A stretch of DNA of 64,000 nucleotides, taken from positions 372,001 through 436,000 of the forward strand of contig NZ_JAAABI010000001.1 in NCBI RefSeq assembly GCF_009903685.1, given 5' to 3'. A program made the translations under genes and the position numbers. The stretch is from Flagellimonas ochracea (GTDB taxonomy: Bacteria; Bacteroidota; Bacteroidia; Flavobacteriales; Flavobacteriaceae). Below, piece after piece: positions 41,925 to 53,142 of this stretch (its first letter is position 1; each line of letters begins with the position of its first letter). The notes below the pieces were generated by a model. That model ran no database searches and was not told the origin of the DNA. It saw only the letters and a program-made list of their open reading frames with translations.

Positions 41925-44324
41925 CTAGAATTTAAAATTATAGGTTACGGAGGGAATAATTCCAAAAATAGAGGTTCTCAACGCCTCATTTCTTCCAGTG
42001 TCCTCATTTTCTCTGAAATTGATGGAAGCCGCGTTTCGTCTGTTATAGACATTATATACACTAAAAACCCACTCCGATTGCATAGCTCTTCTTTTATTCT
42101 TTTTCGGTGTCAATGTTGCCGAAATATCCAGACGATGGTAATCAGGCAATCGTTCTTGGTTCCGAAGGCCATAAAAGGGCACAGTTATGTCTTCAAATTC
42201 AAATTGTCCTACAGGATAATTGGTTGGTTGACCAGTTTGATATATGAAATTGGCGTTAAGACTCCAGCGATTATTTAGCTCATAATTTCCGTAAATTGAA
42301 AGATCATGGGTCTTGTCGAAAGGGGTACTGTACCATTCTCCAAAATTGATGCCTGTTTCCAAGTCAGACCTTCCAGTATTCAAACCAAGATCTCTTCCTG
42401 GAGTTCGTTGTTCTGATCTTGATAGCGTGTATGCCAGCCAACCCGTTAAGGGACCTTCATTCTTTCGCAATAAAAATTCAATACCGTACGCACGGGCTTC
42501 CCCATTCAGTATAACTTGCTCTATGGCATTATTGGCAATAAGATTGGCCCCATCAATATAGTCGATACGGTTTTGTATGTCTTTGTAAAAGACTTCTGTT
42601 TCAAAGGTGTATGCTCCATCATTGATATTTCTAAAATACCCAGCAGCGTATTGATCAAGCAATTGGGGTTCCACAAAGGGACCACTTGGTGTCCAGACAT
42701 CCAACGGAGTAGGGGAACTTGTGTTCGAAAGCAGATGAAGATATTGTGCCAATCGGGTGTAACTGGCCTTAATGGAACTTTTTCCATTAAAATTGTACGA
42801 CATGGAAATACGGGGCTCGAAATTAAAGAACTTTTCCAATGTCTGCCCTCTTCCCGAACTTATGGTATCAATGGGTTCTGCCTCTCTATATACCAAGGTG
42901 AAAGGGTCAAATAGTACTGGATTGTCATTTTCATATACGAAAAACTCATCCTGTCCAAAACGATTAAATTGACTGGCCCTTAATCCATATTCAACACTCA
43001 AGTTTTCAGTAACCTTATGTTCTATATCAATGTAGATGGCATTTTCATTGGCGTACTTCTTTGTCAGCTGTTCTTCTACAATTCCAGAGTCTGCACTGTT
43101 TGGCCTTATCTTTCCTGGGTTGAACACGTAGTAAATGTTGTTCAGGCCGTAATTCAATTGCAGCTTATCACTCACATAATGTTTGAAGTCATACTTAATA
43201 TTGAAATTCTGTATGCCTGAGTCCCAATCGAATCCCACAAAATCCAATTCCAAACCATAAAAATAATCGGAATAAATAAGGGACAGATTGGAAAACAATT
43301 TGTCAGAGAAAAGATGGTTCCATCTGAAATTGCCCACGGCATTACCATAAACATTGATAAAACTATCGTTGACACTGAACAGGTCACGACCAAAATATCC
43401 GGACAGAAAGATATTGTTCCTATCATTAATCTTATGGTTGATTTTGGTGTTCAGGTCGTAGAAATAGGCTTTGTTATCAATATCGAACAGCGGAAGGAAC
43501 AAATGCGCATATGAAGCTCTTCCTCCAATTAGAAATGCGGTCCGGTCTTTGGCAATGGGCCCTTCAATCAGCAACCTGCTTGATACAGCACCAATACCTC
43601 CTTGAACCTTAAGGTCTTTGCTATTTCCTTCTTTCTGAAAAATTTCCAGGACTGAGGATACCCTTCCTCCATATCTTGCAGGGATACCTCCTTTAAAAAG
43701 CTTAACATCCTTGATGGCATCGGGGTTAAAGACGGAGAAAAAGCCGAATAAATGGGATGAATTGAAGACCACAGCCTCATCTAGGAGAATAAGATTTTGG
43801 TCCACCGCCCCGCCCCTCACATTGAATCCTGATGATGCTTCTCCTGCATTGGTGACTCCTGGTAGGAGCAGTAAAGATTTTATTACATCGGCTTCTCCCA
43901 GTACCACCGGGATTTGTTTTATAGTATTTGCGGCCAATGTGTTCACGCTCATCTGTGGTTTCCTGATATCCAAACGCTCCGCATCATCGGTTACCACTAC
44001 CTCTTCCAGTTCTTCAGCTTGTTCAATTAGTTCAAAGTCCCTTTTAATATTTGAACTTAGGGAAATGGTGCCCCTTACATCTTGAAAACCGAGGTAGCTG
44101 ACCACAATATCATACTCGCCCTCTGGTAAGGTAATTGAATAAAAACCGTATTCATTTGTAGTTGCCCCTGTTTTAAGGGCAGGGAAAGCAATAGTAACAC
44201 CAATTAGAGTTTCATTACTGTTTGCTTCAGATACCGTGCCACTCAGCGTATACTTTTGTTGTGCGTTTAATTGCGAGCCAAAAAACAGGAGGGCAATGGC
44301 AAAGGTGAAGAGATTCTTTGGCAT
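41925..44324 (-). CDS. TonB-dependent receptor paired with DUF4249 protein
   Basis: The 799-residue receptor has a signal peptide (LFTFAIALLFFGSQLNAQ), a CarboxypepD_reg-like domain (about 25-110: YTLSGTVSEANSNETLIGV), a plug (VLGEADVIKSLLLLPGV, SSGFNVRGGAVDQNLILLDE) and a barrel ending in the Phe of VTYNFKF. It is smaller than SusC-type receptors and belongs to the group linked to DUF4249 proteins. The ligand is unknown. A TATTTTTG element at 44363-44370 (minus strand) may be its -7 promoter. Confidence 0.93.
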   Translation of the reverse strand: MPKNLFTFAIALLFFGSQLNAQQKYTLSGTVSEANSNETLIGVTIAFPALKTGATTNEYGFYSITLPEGEYDIVVSYLGFQDVRGTISLSSNIKRDFELIEQAEELEEVVVTDDAERLDIRKPQMSVNTLAANTIKQIPVVLGEADVIKSLLLLPGVTNAGEASSGFNVRGGAVDQNLILLDEAVVFNSSHLFGFFSVFNPDAIKDVKLFKGGIPARYGGRVSSVLEIFQKEGNSKDLKVQGGIGAVSSRLLIEGPIAKDRTAFLIGGRASYAHLFLPLFDIDNKAYFYDLNTKINHKINDRNNIFLSGYFGRDLFSVNDSFINVYGNAVGNFRWNHLFSDKLFSNLSLIYSDYFYGLELDFVGFDWDSGIQNFNIKYDFKHYVSDKLQLNYGLNNIYYVFNPGKIRPNSADSGIVEEQLTKKYANENAIYIDIEHKVTENLSVEYGLRASQFNRFGQDEFFVYENDNPVLFDPFTLVYREAEPIDTISSGRGQTLEKFFNFEPRISMSYNFNGKSSIKASYTRLAQYLHLLSNTSSPTPLDVWTPSGPFVEPQLLDQYAAGYFRNINDGAYTFETEVFYKDIQNRIDYIDGANLIANNAIEQVILNGEARAYGIEFLLRKNEGPLTGWLAYTLSRSEQRTPGRDLGLNTGRSDLETGINFGEWYSTPFDKTHDLSIYGNYELNNRWSLNANFIYQTGQPTNYPVGQFEFEDITVPFYGLRNQERLPDYHRLDISATLTPKKNKRRAMQSEWVFSVYNVYNRRNAASINFRENEDTGRNEALRTSIFGIIPSVTYNFKF

Positions 44325-44486
44325 TTTGCTAATTTGTTTAAAATTACTGATTATTTATTAAACAAAAATATATATCAAACCTTAAAACTTTATCATGAAA
44401 ACTTAAAAACAGTGCAGTCATGAATAGCTCCACAAACATACCCATTCAAGATTTGCCGGAAAGTTCGATGTAATTCGTAAATGAAA

Positions 44487-46721
<2,235 letters not shown>

Positions 46722-46731
46722 TTAAGCGCTG

Positions 46732-46764
46732 CAAATATACAATTTATGGGTAGTGCTCCATCAA
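46732..46764 (-). promoter_or_regulatory. icd promoter (Bacteroidota type)
   Basis: On the minus strand, TTG (46762-46764) and TATATTTG (46732-46739) are separated by 22 bases, close to the Bacteroidota consensus spacing. The icd ATG follows 25 bases after the -7 element. Confidence 0.65.
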
Positions 46765-46803
46765 GGATTACGGTAAAAGTGGAGTTTTAGTATGGAAAAA
46801 ATA

Positions 46804-46839
46804 AAAGCCATATCTATGCTTGCACATTGATATGGCTTT
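46804..46839 (-). terminator. Intrinsic terminator on the minus strand with no assigned gene
   Basis: AAAGCCATAT at 46804-46813 is complementary to ATATGGCTTT at 46830-46839. Read on the minus strand, the stem (extended by one more pair) is followed by TATTTTTT. The nearest minus-strand gene upstream, rplS, already has its own terminator at 47281-47307, so this one implies a separate transcript in between. Confidence 0.6.
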
Positions 46840-47280
46840 CTGAAAAGGGCTAAAAGACTTCATTTTGCGTTGCCACAAAACTACAACCGAAGCTGTATCT
46901 GTTGCCCTTTTAACGTTTACTCCACAGGTTGCCTTTAATTTTTCAACTAAACTGCATCCAGCAAAGTGTTCTGAAATGTTTCCTAAATTCTATCAAAATG
47001 GAAAATTGCTCTCCCATTTGCTCATAAAACTTATTATTTCTCTTCAAAACCTGCCGAAACCTGCTTTGATTTGAAATTCCTTTTGTGATCAGTAGTGTTA
47101 CCAACTAAAAAGGGAAACCACAGTTTTAAAGAACGTCAACTTTAAAAAGAAACATGAGCTTGATATAATCTCCTTCATTATTTCTTCTACTAAAGTAGGA
47201 TAAACATCCAGATATCCAAATTTTATAACCAATTTAAGATCAACAAAATATGAACCACTGTTATTAACAATTGTTCATAA
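46840..47280 (-). other. Possible small transcript or degraded gene between rplS and icd
   Basis: This 440-base stretch has no convincing gene on either strand. On the minus strand two partly overlapping open segments occur: one reading NNKFYEQMGEQFSILIEF up to a stop near 46948, and a shifted one reading HFAGCSLVEKLKATCGVNVK towards 46850. They could be joined by a frameshift, as in a decayed gene, or the region may encode a small RNA that ends at the terminator at 46804-46839. No known RNA family could be recognised. Confidence 0.3.
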
Positions 47281-47307
47281 AAAAAGCACCCTATCTTGGT
47301 GCTTTTT
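47281..47307 (-). terminator. rplS terminator
   Basis: AAAAAGCACC (47281-47290) pairs with GGTGCTTTTT (47298-47307) across a seven-base loop. On the minus strand the hairpin is followed by a run of T, 26 bases after the rplS stop. Confidence 0.85.
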
Positions 47308-47332
47308 AATTCTATCAAGTTGTACGGCTTTC

Positions 47333-47683
47333 TTAGCCCCTAACTTCTTTGATACGTGCTTTTTTACCGGTAAGTCCCCTAAAATAGAAGATTCTAGATC
47401 GGCGCACTTTCCCTTTTTTGTTGACCTCTATTTTCTGGAGGGCGGGCATGTTGATGGGAAATATCCTTTCCACACCTACCGTTCCTGACATTTTTCGGAT
47501 GGTGAACGTTTCAGTGGCACCGCTCCCTCTTCGTTGGATAACTACCCCTTTAAAGAACTGCGTTCTTTTTTTCTCACCTTCCTTGATTTCGTAATACACG
47601 GTAATGGTGTCACCGGATGAAAATTTTGGGAATTCTTTCTTTGGAACAAATTCGTCCTCAACAAATTTTACTAAGGATTCCAT
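47333..47683 (-). CDS. rplS: 50S ribosomal protein L19
   Basis: The 116-residue L19 starts MESLVKFVEDEF and contains the family core FKGVVIQRRGSGATETFTIR and VGVERIFPINMPALQKIEV. I chose the ATG at 47683; an in-frame ATG at 47713 would add ten residues atypical for L19. In many bacteria rplS follows trmD directly; here a small membrane protein gene and a strong promoter lie between. Confidence 0.96.
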   Translation of the reverse strand: MESLVKFVEDEFVPKKEFPKFSSGDTITVYYEIKEGEKKRTQFFKGVVIQRRGSGATETFTIRKMSGTVGVERIFPINMPALQKIEVNKKGKVRRSRIFYFRGLTGKKARIKEVRG

Positions 47684-47750
47684 GCTTGTTTTTTTAGTGT
47701 TTATCAGAACCAACTTTCACGTATCTCGTCAGAGGTTGATTTTGGGACTG

Positions 47751-47780
47751 CAAAAATAATGTAATATTTATAAATAACAA
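47751..47780 (-). promoter_or_regulatory. rplS promoter (Bacteroidota type)
   Basis: On the minus strand, TTG (47778-47780) and TATTTTTG (47751-47758) are 19 bases apart, an excellent match to the -33/-7 consensus. The predicted leader is about 60 bases long. Confidence 0.75.
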
Positions 47781-47812
47781 GGTGTTTTGTTGTAACATTT
47801 ATTTTGGTTTCT

Positions 47813-48124
47813 TCACTTTTTGACCAAGGTAAACACAAACCAAAGCAAGCCTACGGCAAAAAGAAGATGAGGCAGAGGCCCCAACATGGCAATTATCTTA
47901 CTTGTTTTGACCAAGGATTCGGCTCCTTGATGGGCGGAAATTGTGGTCCATGCAAAGCTCGCGACAAAAAAAAGCAATCCCAATAATTGTGAAGCCAACA
48001 TGAGTACGGTTGCTCCAGTTTTACGTTTAGCTACCAGTAAGATACATGCTACGATGATCACTAAATAAGCAATGCCGTTTAGCAATCCACCTGCGGCAAA
48101 CATTAGAGTATCTGTGTTTTCCAT
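47813..48124 (-). CDS. Small membrane protein of unknown function
   Basis: The 103-residue protein has three membrane helices (GLLNGIAYLVIIVACILLV, TVLMLASQLLGLLFFVASFA and PHLLFAVGLLWFVFTLV). No family was recognised. It starts six bases after trmD on the minus strand, so it is likely translated from the trmD transcript. Confidence 0.7.
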   Translation of the reverse strand: MENTDTLMFAAGGLLNGIAYLVIIVACILLVAKRKTGATVLMLASQLLGLLFFVASFAWTTISAHQGAESLVKTSKIIAMLGPLPHLLFAVGLLWFVFTLVKK

Positions 48125-48130
48125 AAGTCT

Positions 48131-48805
48131 CTATTTTAAAAGATCAGGTCTTCTTTCCTTGGTCCGCTTTATGGCCTGTTCTTCACGCCACCGCTCAATT
48201 TTTGGGAAATCACCACTCAAAAGGATTTTGGGCACTTCTTTTCCTTTGTAGGATGCAGGGCGGGTATATACGGGAGGTGCCAATAAGTTGTCCTGAAAGG
48301 TGTCGGTGAGGGCAGAGGTCTCATCATTTAGAACTCCTGGGAGCAATCGGATTACCGCATCGCACAAAACGGCTGCTGCCAATTCGCCTCCTGATAGCAC
48401 ATAATCTCCAATAGAGACTTCTCGGGTCACGAACATATCCCTAACACGCTGGTCCACCCCCTTGTAATGTCCGCAGAGAATGATAAGATTTTTTTTCAAT
48501 GAAATTTCGTTGGCCAGTCCCTGGTTGAGTGTTTTTCCATCTGGGGTCATGTAAATAATTTCATCGTATTCCCTTTCCGACTTGAGCTTGGAAATACACT
48601 TATCAATAGGCTCGACCATCAGTACCATACCAGCGCCTCCACCAAATTGGTAATCGTCCACTTGTCGGTAGTTTCCCGTGGTATATTCCCGTAGATTGTG
48701 AAAATGTACATCCACGAGTCCCTTTTCAATGGCCCTTTTTAGTATTGAAGCATCAAAAGGGCTTTTAAGAAGCTCCGGCAATACGGTAATAATGTCTATC
48801 CGCAT
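48131..48805 (-). CDS. trmD: tRNA (guanine37-N1)-methyltransferase
   Basis: The 224-residue SPOUT enzyme methylates G37 next to the anticodon, preventing frameshifts. Family motifs are visible: [13 protein letters not shown], the [13 protein letters not shown] segment, [29 protein letters not shown] and [20 protein letters not shown]. It lies 27 bases after a GNAT acetyltransferase gene and is followed by the small membrane protein. Confidence 0.97.
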   Translation of the reverse strand: MRIDIITVLPELLKSPFDASILKRAIEKGLVDVHFHNLREYTTGNYRQVDDYQFGGGAGMVLMVEPIDKCISKLKSEREYDEIIYMTPDGKTLNQGLANEISLKKNLIILCGHYKGVDQRVRDMFVTREVSIGDYVLSGGELAAAVLCDAVIRLLPGVLNDETSALTDTFQDNLLAPPVYTRPASYKGKEVPKILLSGDFPKIERWREEQAIKRTKERRPDLLK

Positions 48806-48832
48806 GGAATAATAGAAATTGATTAGAAAGGG

Positions 48833-49279
48833 TTAGTCCTGGTCATTTTTCCAAAAGTAATGAAAGAAGTCGGTATCCTTTCGCCAACCCATGCGTTCAT
48901 ATAGATGTTGAGCAGGGTTGTCCTTAGCGGTCTCCAGAGCCAATCCTTTGGCGTTTTGTTCAGAGCAAAACGTTTTTGCGGAATTAAGAAGCGCTTCGCC
49001 TACACCTCTCTTTCGGTATTCTGGGTTTACATACAGGTCGTTTAAAATATAAAAGGATTGCAAGGAAACGGAGGAAAAGGTCTTGTAAAGTTGCATGAAA
49101 CCGATGGGTTCGTTCCCTTCCAATGCTAGGAAGACTACATTGTCCTGATTTTCAAAGCGTGCTTTTAAAAAAGCAAGGGCATCCTCAATATTTGATTGTT
49201 GTTTGTAGAACATTCGATAGGCATCGAAAAGGGGAACGATTTTTCTTAAATCTGAAAGACTAGCCTTTTTAATGATCAT
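48833..49279 (-). CDS. GNAT family N-acetyltransferase
   Basis: The 148-residue protein shows the acetyl-CoA-binding motif YRKRGVGEALLNSAKTFC and the C-terminal YERMGWRKDTDF of GNAT acetyltransferases. The acceptor is unknown. It is probably co-transcribed with trmD. Confidence 0.88.
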   Translation of the reverse strand: MIIKKASLSDLRKIVPLFDAYRMFYKQQSNIEDALAFLKARFENQDNVVFLALEGNEPIGFMQLYKTFSSVSLQSFYILNDLYVNPEYRKRGVGEALLNSAKTFCSEQNAKGLALETAKDNPAQHLYERMGWRKDTDFFHYFWKNDQD

Positions 49280-49302
49280 TTTCTATCCCTTTTTTAATGT
49301 AA

Positions 49303-49324
49303 AAGGCTTCCATTTGGAAGCCTC
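49303..49324. terminator. Hairpin between the GNAT gene and the coiled-coil membrane protein gene
   Basis: AGGCTTCC pairs with GGAAGCCT across a four-base loop. A short T run follows on the minus strand, so it may end the transcript of the gene at 49328-49936 before the GNAT gene. Confidence 0.5.
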
Positions 49325-49327
49325 TTC

Positions 49328-49936
49328 TTATTTTTTCTGTTTGTTCAGCTCGTCTTGCAATTGTCGACTTATTTTTTGTTCTCGTTCAAGGGCACGGCGC
49401 CTATGGTCTTCATATTCCTGTTCTAAGTCTGCCAATGCTGTCTTCGCTTGTTGTGTCAAAAAGTTGCTTTTCCTGAATTTATAGATAAAGAACAAAAGAA
49501 ACAACAATAGACCAAAGATGATGGCCCATAGAATAAATTTGTAGGTCCCTTTACTTACCAAAGCACCAAAAAAGGAGATGCTATCTTTTTCTGATGTAAC
49601 GGTTTTTAGTTTATTGGTGGTTTCCTGAAGCTTGGTATTGAGATCTTCAATTTCCGCTTTATTGGCTGTAATGGTAGCCGATAAGTCTTTGATATTTGCA
49701 TTCGCCGTATTGATCGAATCAAAAATGTTGCGCTTTATTCGATTCAGCTCGACAAGCTTTATCACTTCATACCGAATTCCGTTGGCCCGGTAATTGCCCG
49801 ATTTTCGCTCAAGCTCTTGAAACTGGCCTACCAATGTTTGATCTTTTTCATCAGTGGCTTGCTCTTGGGCCACAATTGAAAACAGGGGGGTCAACAGGGC
49901 AAGGGCAAATAAAAAACGTAATTGCTTCATGGTCAA
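49328..49936 (-). CDS. Coiled-coil membrane protein of unknown function
   Basis: The 202-residue product has a signal peptide (LRFLFALALLTPLFSIVAQE), a periplasmic coiled coil (about 75-120: SINTANANIKDLSATITANK), one membrane helix (FILWAIIFGLLLFLLFFIYK) and a second, basic coiled coil at the C-terminus. Homologues beside trmD in Flavobacteriaceae are sometimes mislabelled as tRNA methyltransferase; no such motif is present. Function is unknown. A start at the second ATG (49930) is equally possible. Confidence 0.7.
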   Translation of the reverse strand: MTMKQLRFLFALALLTPLFSIVAQEQATDEKDQTLVGQFQELERKSGNYRANGIRYEVIKLVELNRIKRNIFDSINTANANIKDLSATITANKAEIEDLNTKLQETTNKLKTVTSEKDSISFFGALVSKGTYKFILWAIIFGLLLFLLFFIYKFRKSNFLTQQAKTALADLEQEYEDHRRRALEREQKISRQLQDELNKQKK

Positions 49937-50040
49937 TGTTCTTATTTAATTTAGATTAAGGGTAGGGCGAAATTACACCATTAAACCAAAAATCAAAAGA
50001 AAACATTTGACCTTAGTCCTGTTAAATCCAATAATTACCA

Positions 50041-51489
50041 TTAATAATAGGTATAACGCCTTACCTTGGCAATGTACTTGGCCAAACGTATTACTTGATG
50101 TGAGTAGCCATATTCGTTATCATACCATATATATAACACAATACTCTTACCATCTGCTGAGACCAATGTTGCCTTACTATCATAAATGGATGGTGCCGAA
50201 GTTCCCACAATGTCCGAAGAGACCAACTCATTGCTTAGGGAATATTTTATTTGCTCTACCAAGTCTCCCTCCAATGCGTACTTTTTAAGGATAGTGTTCA
50301 AACTCTCTGCTGAGGTTTTTTGTTTCACCTCCAGATTTAGAATGGCCAAAGACCCATTGGGTACGGGAACTCTAATGGCATTGGAAGTGAGTTTGCCCTT
50401 TAAGGAAGGAAGTGCCTTGGCCACCGCCGCTCCAGCCCCGGTTTCGGTTATGACCATATTTAATGCCGCTGCCCGTCCCCGTCGATACTTGCTATGCATA
50501 TTATCTACCAAGTTCTGGTCGTTGGTGTAAGCATGAATGGTCTCCAGGTGCCCTTTTTTAATGCCCAGTGAATCTTCTATTACTTTGAGAATGGGCGTAA
50601 TGGCATTTGTGGTGCAGGAGGCCGCAGAATAGATTTTTGTTTTATCGGGATCAAACTCCCCATGGTTCACACCGTGCACAATATTCGGAACTTCTTTTCC
50701 TGGTGCAGTAAGGAGTACTTTTGAAGCTCCCTTGGCTTCTAAGTGTCTTGAGAGCGCTGCTTTGTCCCTAAATGCGCCTGTGTTATCAATTATAAGGGCA
50801 TTGTAAATACCATATTTGGTATAATCGATGTCTTCGGGTTTATCCGCACTTATAAACTTTACTGTGGTCCCGTTGATTATTAGTGCTTCATTCTGGGCAT
50901 CCACATCCACTGTTCCCATAAATTGTCCGTGGACTGAGTCAGTTTTTAGAAGGGCTGCCCTTTTTTCAAGCACTTCATCGTTGAGTGCGCCCCGTACCAC
51001 AATAGCCCTGAGTCGTAGCTGGTTACCGCGCCCGGTTTTTGCCATGAGTTCCCGGGCCAATAGTCTTCCAATTCTTCCAAAACCGTACAGCACCACATCT
51101 TTGGGCTTTATTTCCTTGGAAACCTGGGCATCCTTTAATTTGTCCAATACGAATGCCTTTACATTTAGATGGGTATTCCCATCTGAATGATATTCATAAG
51201 TGAGTTTTCCAATATCAAGTTTGGCAGGAGGGAGGTTGATATCGTTAATGGCCCTCAATATCTCCACTGAATCAAAGATGGAAATCGGTTTTTGCACAAA
51301 TTCACCGGCATATTCGTGTAAGTTGATGATGTCGCTTACATTTTTGTCGATGATTTGATTCTTGAACAAGACCACCTCAATGGCTTTGTCGTACCAGAGG
51401 TCACTGATTATTTTGATGAATTCGGTGGTCGCTTTTCGTCTATCTGCCTGAAAAGCAAGCTCTTTTTCGTAAGACTTGATGTCACTCAT
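50041..51489 (-). CDS. gap: Glyceraldehyde-3-phosphate dehydrogenase, long form
   Basis: The 482-residue protein has an N-terminal extension of about 130 residues before the NAD(P)-binding GFGRIGR (136-142). The catalytic core is intact: Cys292 in SAASCTTNAITP and His319 in ETIHAYTNDQ. The C-terminus is that of a standard GAPDH (IWYDNEYGYSHQVIRLA). Long GAPDHs of this kind occur in Flavobacteriaceae next to a normal glycolytic form and may work in the gluconeogenic direction; that is an inference. It is a single-gene unit. Confidence 0.93.
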   Translation of the reverse strand: MSDIKSYEKELAFQADRRKATTEFIKIISDLWYDKAIEVVLFKNQIIDKNVSDIINLHEYAGEFVQKPISIFDSVEILRAINDINLPPAKLDIGKLTYEYHSDGNTHLNVKAFVLDKLKDAQVSKEIKPKDVVLYGFGRIGRLLARELMAKTGRGNQLRLRAIVVRGALNDEVLEKRAALLKTDSVHGQFMGTVDVDAQNEALIINGTTVKFISADKPEDIDYTKYGIYNALIIDNTGAFRDKAALSRHLEAKGASKVLLTAPGKEVPNIVHGVNHGEFDPDKTKIYSAASCTTNAITPILKVIEDSLGIKKGHLETIHAYTNDQNLVDNMHSKYRRGRAAALNMVITETGAGAAVAKALPSLKGKLTSNAIRVPVPNGSLAILNLEVKQKTSAESLNTILKKYALEGDLVEQIKYSLSNELVSSDIVGTSAPSIYDSKATLVSADGKSIVLYIWYDNEYGYSHQVIRLAKYIAKVRRYTYY

Positions 51490-51570
51490 GGATATTGGTT
51501 ACGATTGTGTTCAAAAATTTCGGCAAAAATAGCTATTTCAAACGTTTTCGTAAAAGAAATTGGAAATAAA

Positions 51571-51594
51571 AAGGCATCCAATTCTGGACGCCCT
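51571..51594 (-). terminator. Terminator behind the HtrA protease gene
   Basis: On the minus strand, GGCGTCCA pairs with TGGATGCC (one G-U pair) across a four-base loop, followed by TTTTTATTT. It lies 24 bases after the protease stop. Confidence 0.75.
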
Positions 51595-51617
51595 TCATGT
51601 TAACTGGTTCACTTCTG

Positions 51618-53009
51618 TTATTGAAGAATCAATCGCTCTTTTTCTCCATCTTTATTGATCATGGTAAAACTGGTTCTACCATATCTTGAAATTTGCTCGA
51701 AATGTTTTTTGGCATCGTCAATGTTATTGATTTCATTGCCATCTACTTCGGTAATAACCTTGTTTCTTAAATCATATCTTCCATACCCTTCTGGCACATC
51801 AATTATTTTTACACCGTTGGAAACCCCAAATGTTTTCCGGTCCTCTTTGGAAAGATTCTTCACCATAAACCCAGTTACGGGCAGAATAATGGTTTGTTGT
51901 TTTTTAAGTGTCACATTTTTGGTCACACGCTTTCCGTCGCGGTCCACAACAACTTTAACCACATCACCAGGTCTTTTGGAAGATAAATACCCGGTCAATT
52001 CCGAAAATTTAGAAATAGCTATGTTGTCAATCTGCTTAATGACGTCTCCTTCTTTCAAGCCCGCCTGTTCTGCTCCGGATTCTTCCGTTATTTGGGATAC
52101 GTAAACCCCTTCAATTTCATTCAATCCCATTTCTATGGCTTGCTTGGAATTGACGTTGGCTGCAGATATGCCCAACAGTCCTTTTTGTACGTTGCCATAT
52201 TCCATAATGTCTTCTACCACCTTCCGTGCTATATTACTTGGCACGGCAAAGGCGTAGCCCACATAAGAACCCGTTTGTGAAGTGATTGCTGTGTTTATAC
52301 CAATCAAGTCTCCGTTTGTGTTTACCAAAGCGCCTCCACTATTGCCCGGATTTACAGCGGCATCGGTTTGAATAAAGGATTGGTTTCTTCCTAAAGACCT
52401 TGCCTTGGCGCTGACGATTCCTGCAGTTACCGTAGAGGTCAGGTTAAAAGGATTTCCAACCGCCAAGACCCATTCGCCAATACGTGTGTGGTCCGAATCT
52501 CCAAAAGCCAGGTAGGGCAGGGGTTCGTCCACTTCAATTTTTATTAGCGCAATGTCCGATTCAGAATCTGCGCCGATGACCTCTGCTTCATAACTCCTAT
52601 TGTTGTTTAGGGTCACTTCTAGTTGACGTGATTGCACTATTACGTGGTTATTGGTGACGATGTATCCATCGGGGGAAATAATTACACCTGAGCCCGTTCC
52701 GATTTGCGGCGTTTGTTGTCTTTCAAATCCATAAAAGAAATCGGAAAGGCTGCTGGACCCTTTGCTAAGTGAAAGATTCTTAACGTGCACCACGGCATTC
52801 ACTGTTTTTTCGGCAGCCAAGGTGAAATCCACCTCATTTATTCCAGCACCTTTGGCCGAAGTAGGTAGTGCGCTAGTACTTAAGAATGGCGCTTCTTGGT
52901 TTGAGGACACCCATTTGTAGTTGTCTTTTTCAAATAATGCTTTGTAGGCCCCAAGGGTTACGGCACCTGCAAGCAGTGCAATTAAAAACAATCCGGCTAT
53001 TCTCTTCAT
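51618..53009 (-). CDS. HtrA/DegP-family periplasmic serine protease
   Basis: The 463-residue protein has an N-terminal signal or anchor (IAGLFLIALLAGAVTLGAY), a trypsin-like domain with the triad His122 (NNHVI), Asp152 (SDIALIK) and Ser224 (GNSGGAL), and two PDZ domains (about 270-360 and 380-455). It should degrade or refold damaged envelope proteins. It is a single gene ending in its own terminator. Confidence 0.95.
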   Translation of the reverse strand: MKRIAGLFLIALLAGAVTLGAYKALFEKDNYKWVSSNQEAPFLSTSALPTSAKGAGINEVDFTLAAEKTVNAVVHVKNLSLSKGSSSLSDFFYGFERQQTPQIGTGSGVIISPDGYIVTNNHVIVQSRQLEVTLNNNRSYEAEVIGADSESDIALIKIEVDEPLPYLAFGDSDHTRIGEWVLAVGNPFNLTSTVTAGIVSAKARSLGRNQSFIQTDAAVNPGNSGGALVNTNGDLIGINTAITSQTGSYVGYAFAVPSNIARKVVEDIMEYGNVQKGLLGISAANVNSKQAIEMGLNEIEGVYVSQITEESGAEQAGLKEGDVIKQIDNIAISKFSELTGYLSSKRPGDVVKVVVDRDGKRVTKNVTLKKQQTIILPVTGFMVKNLSKEDRKTFGVSNGVKIIDVPEGYGRYDLRNKVITEVDGNEINNIDDAKKHFEQISRYGRTSFTMINKDGEKERLILQ

Positions 53010-53117
53010 AATTCAATAATTATTTAACATTAAGCTTCAACAAAATTAAATGAATTGACTTTTTAAGCTGGCGGTTTAACTCGTTTTTAACTACAAAATA
53101 TTCCCTAAAGAATACCC

Positions 53118-53125
53118 TATATTTG
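53118..53125 (+). promoter_or_regulatory. dapF -7 promoter element
   Basis: TATATTTG matches the Bacteroidota TAnnTTTG consensus and lies 17 bases before the dapF ATG. No clear -33 TTG was found. Confidence 0.5.
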
Positions 53126-53142
53126 TCCTTTGGCAAGGTGTT

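Noticed and set aside
46865-47074. A 69-codon plus-strand open frame in the rplS-icd gap.
   Set aside because: It has no start signal or protein-like pattern, and lies antisense to segments that look more coding-like on the minus strand.
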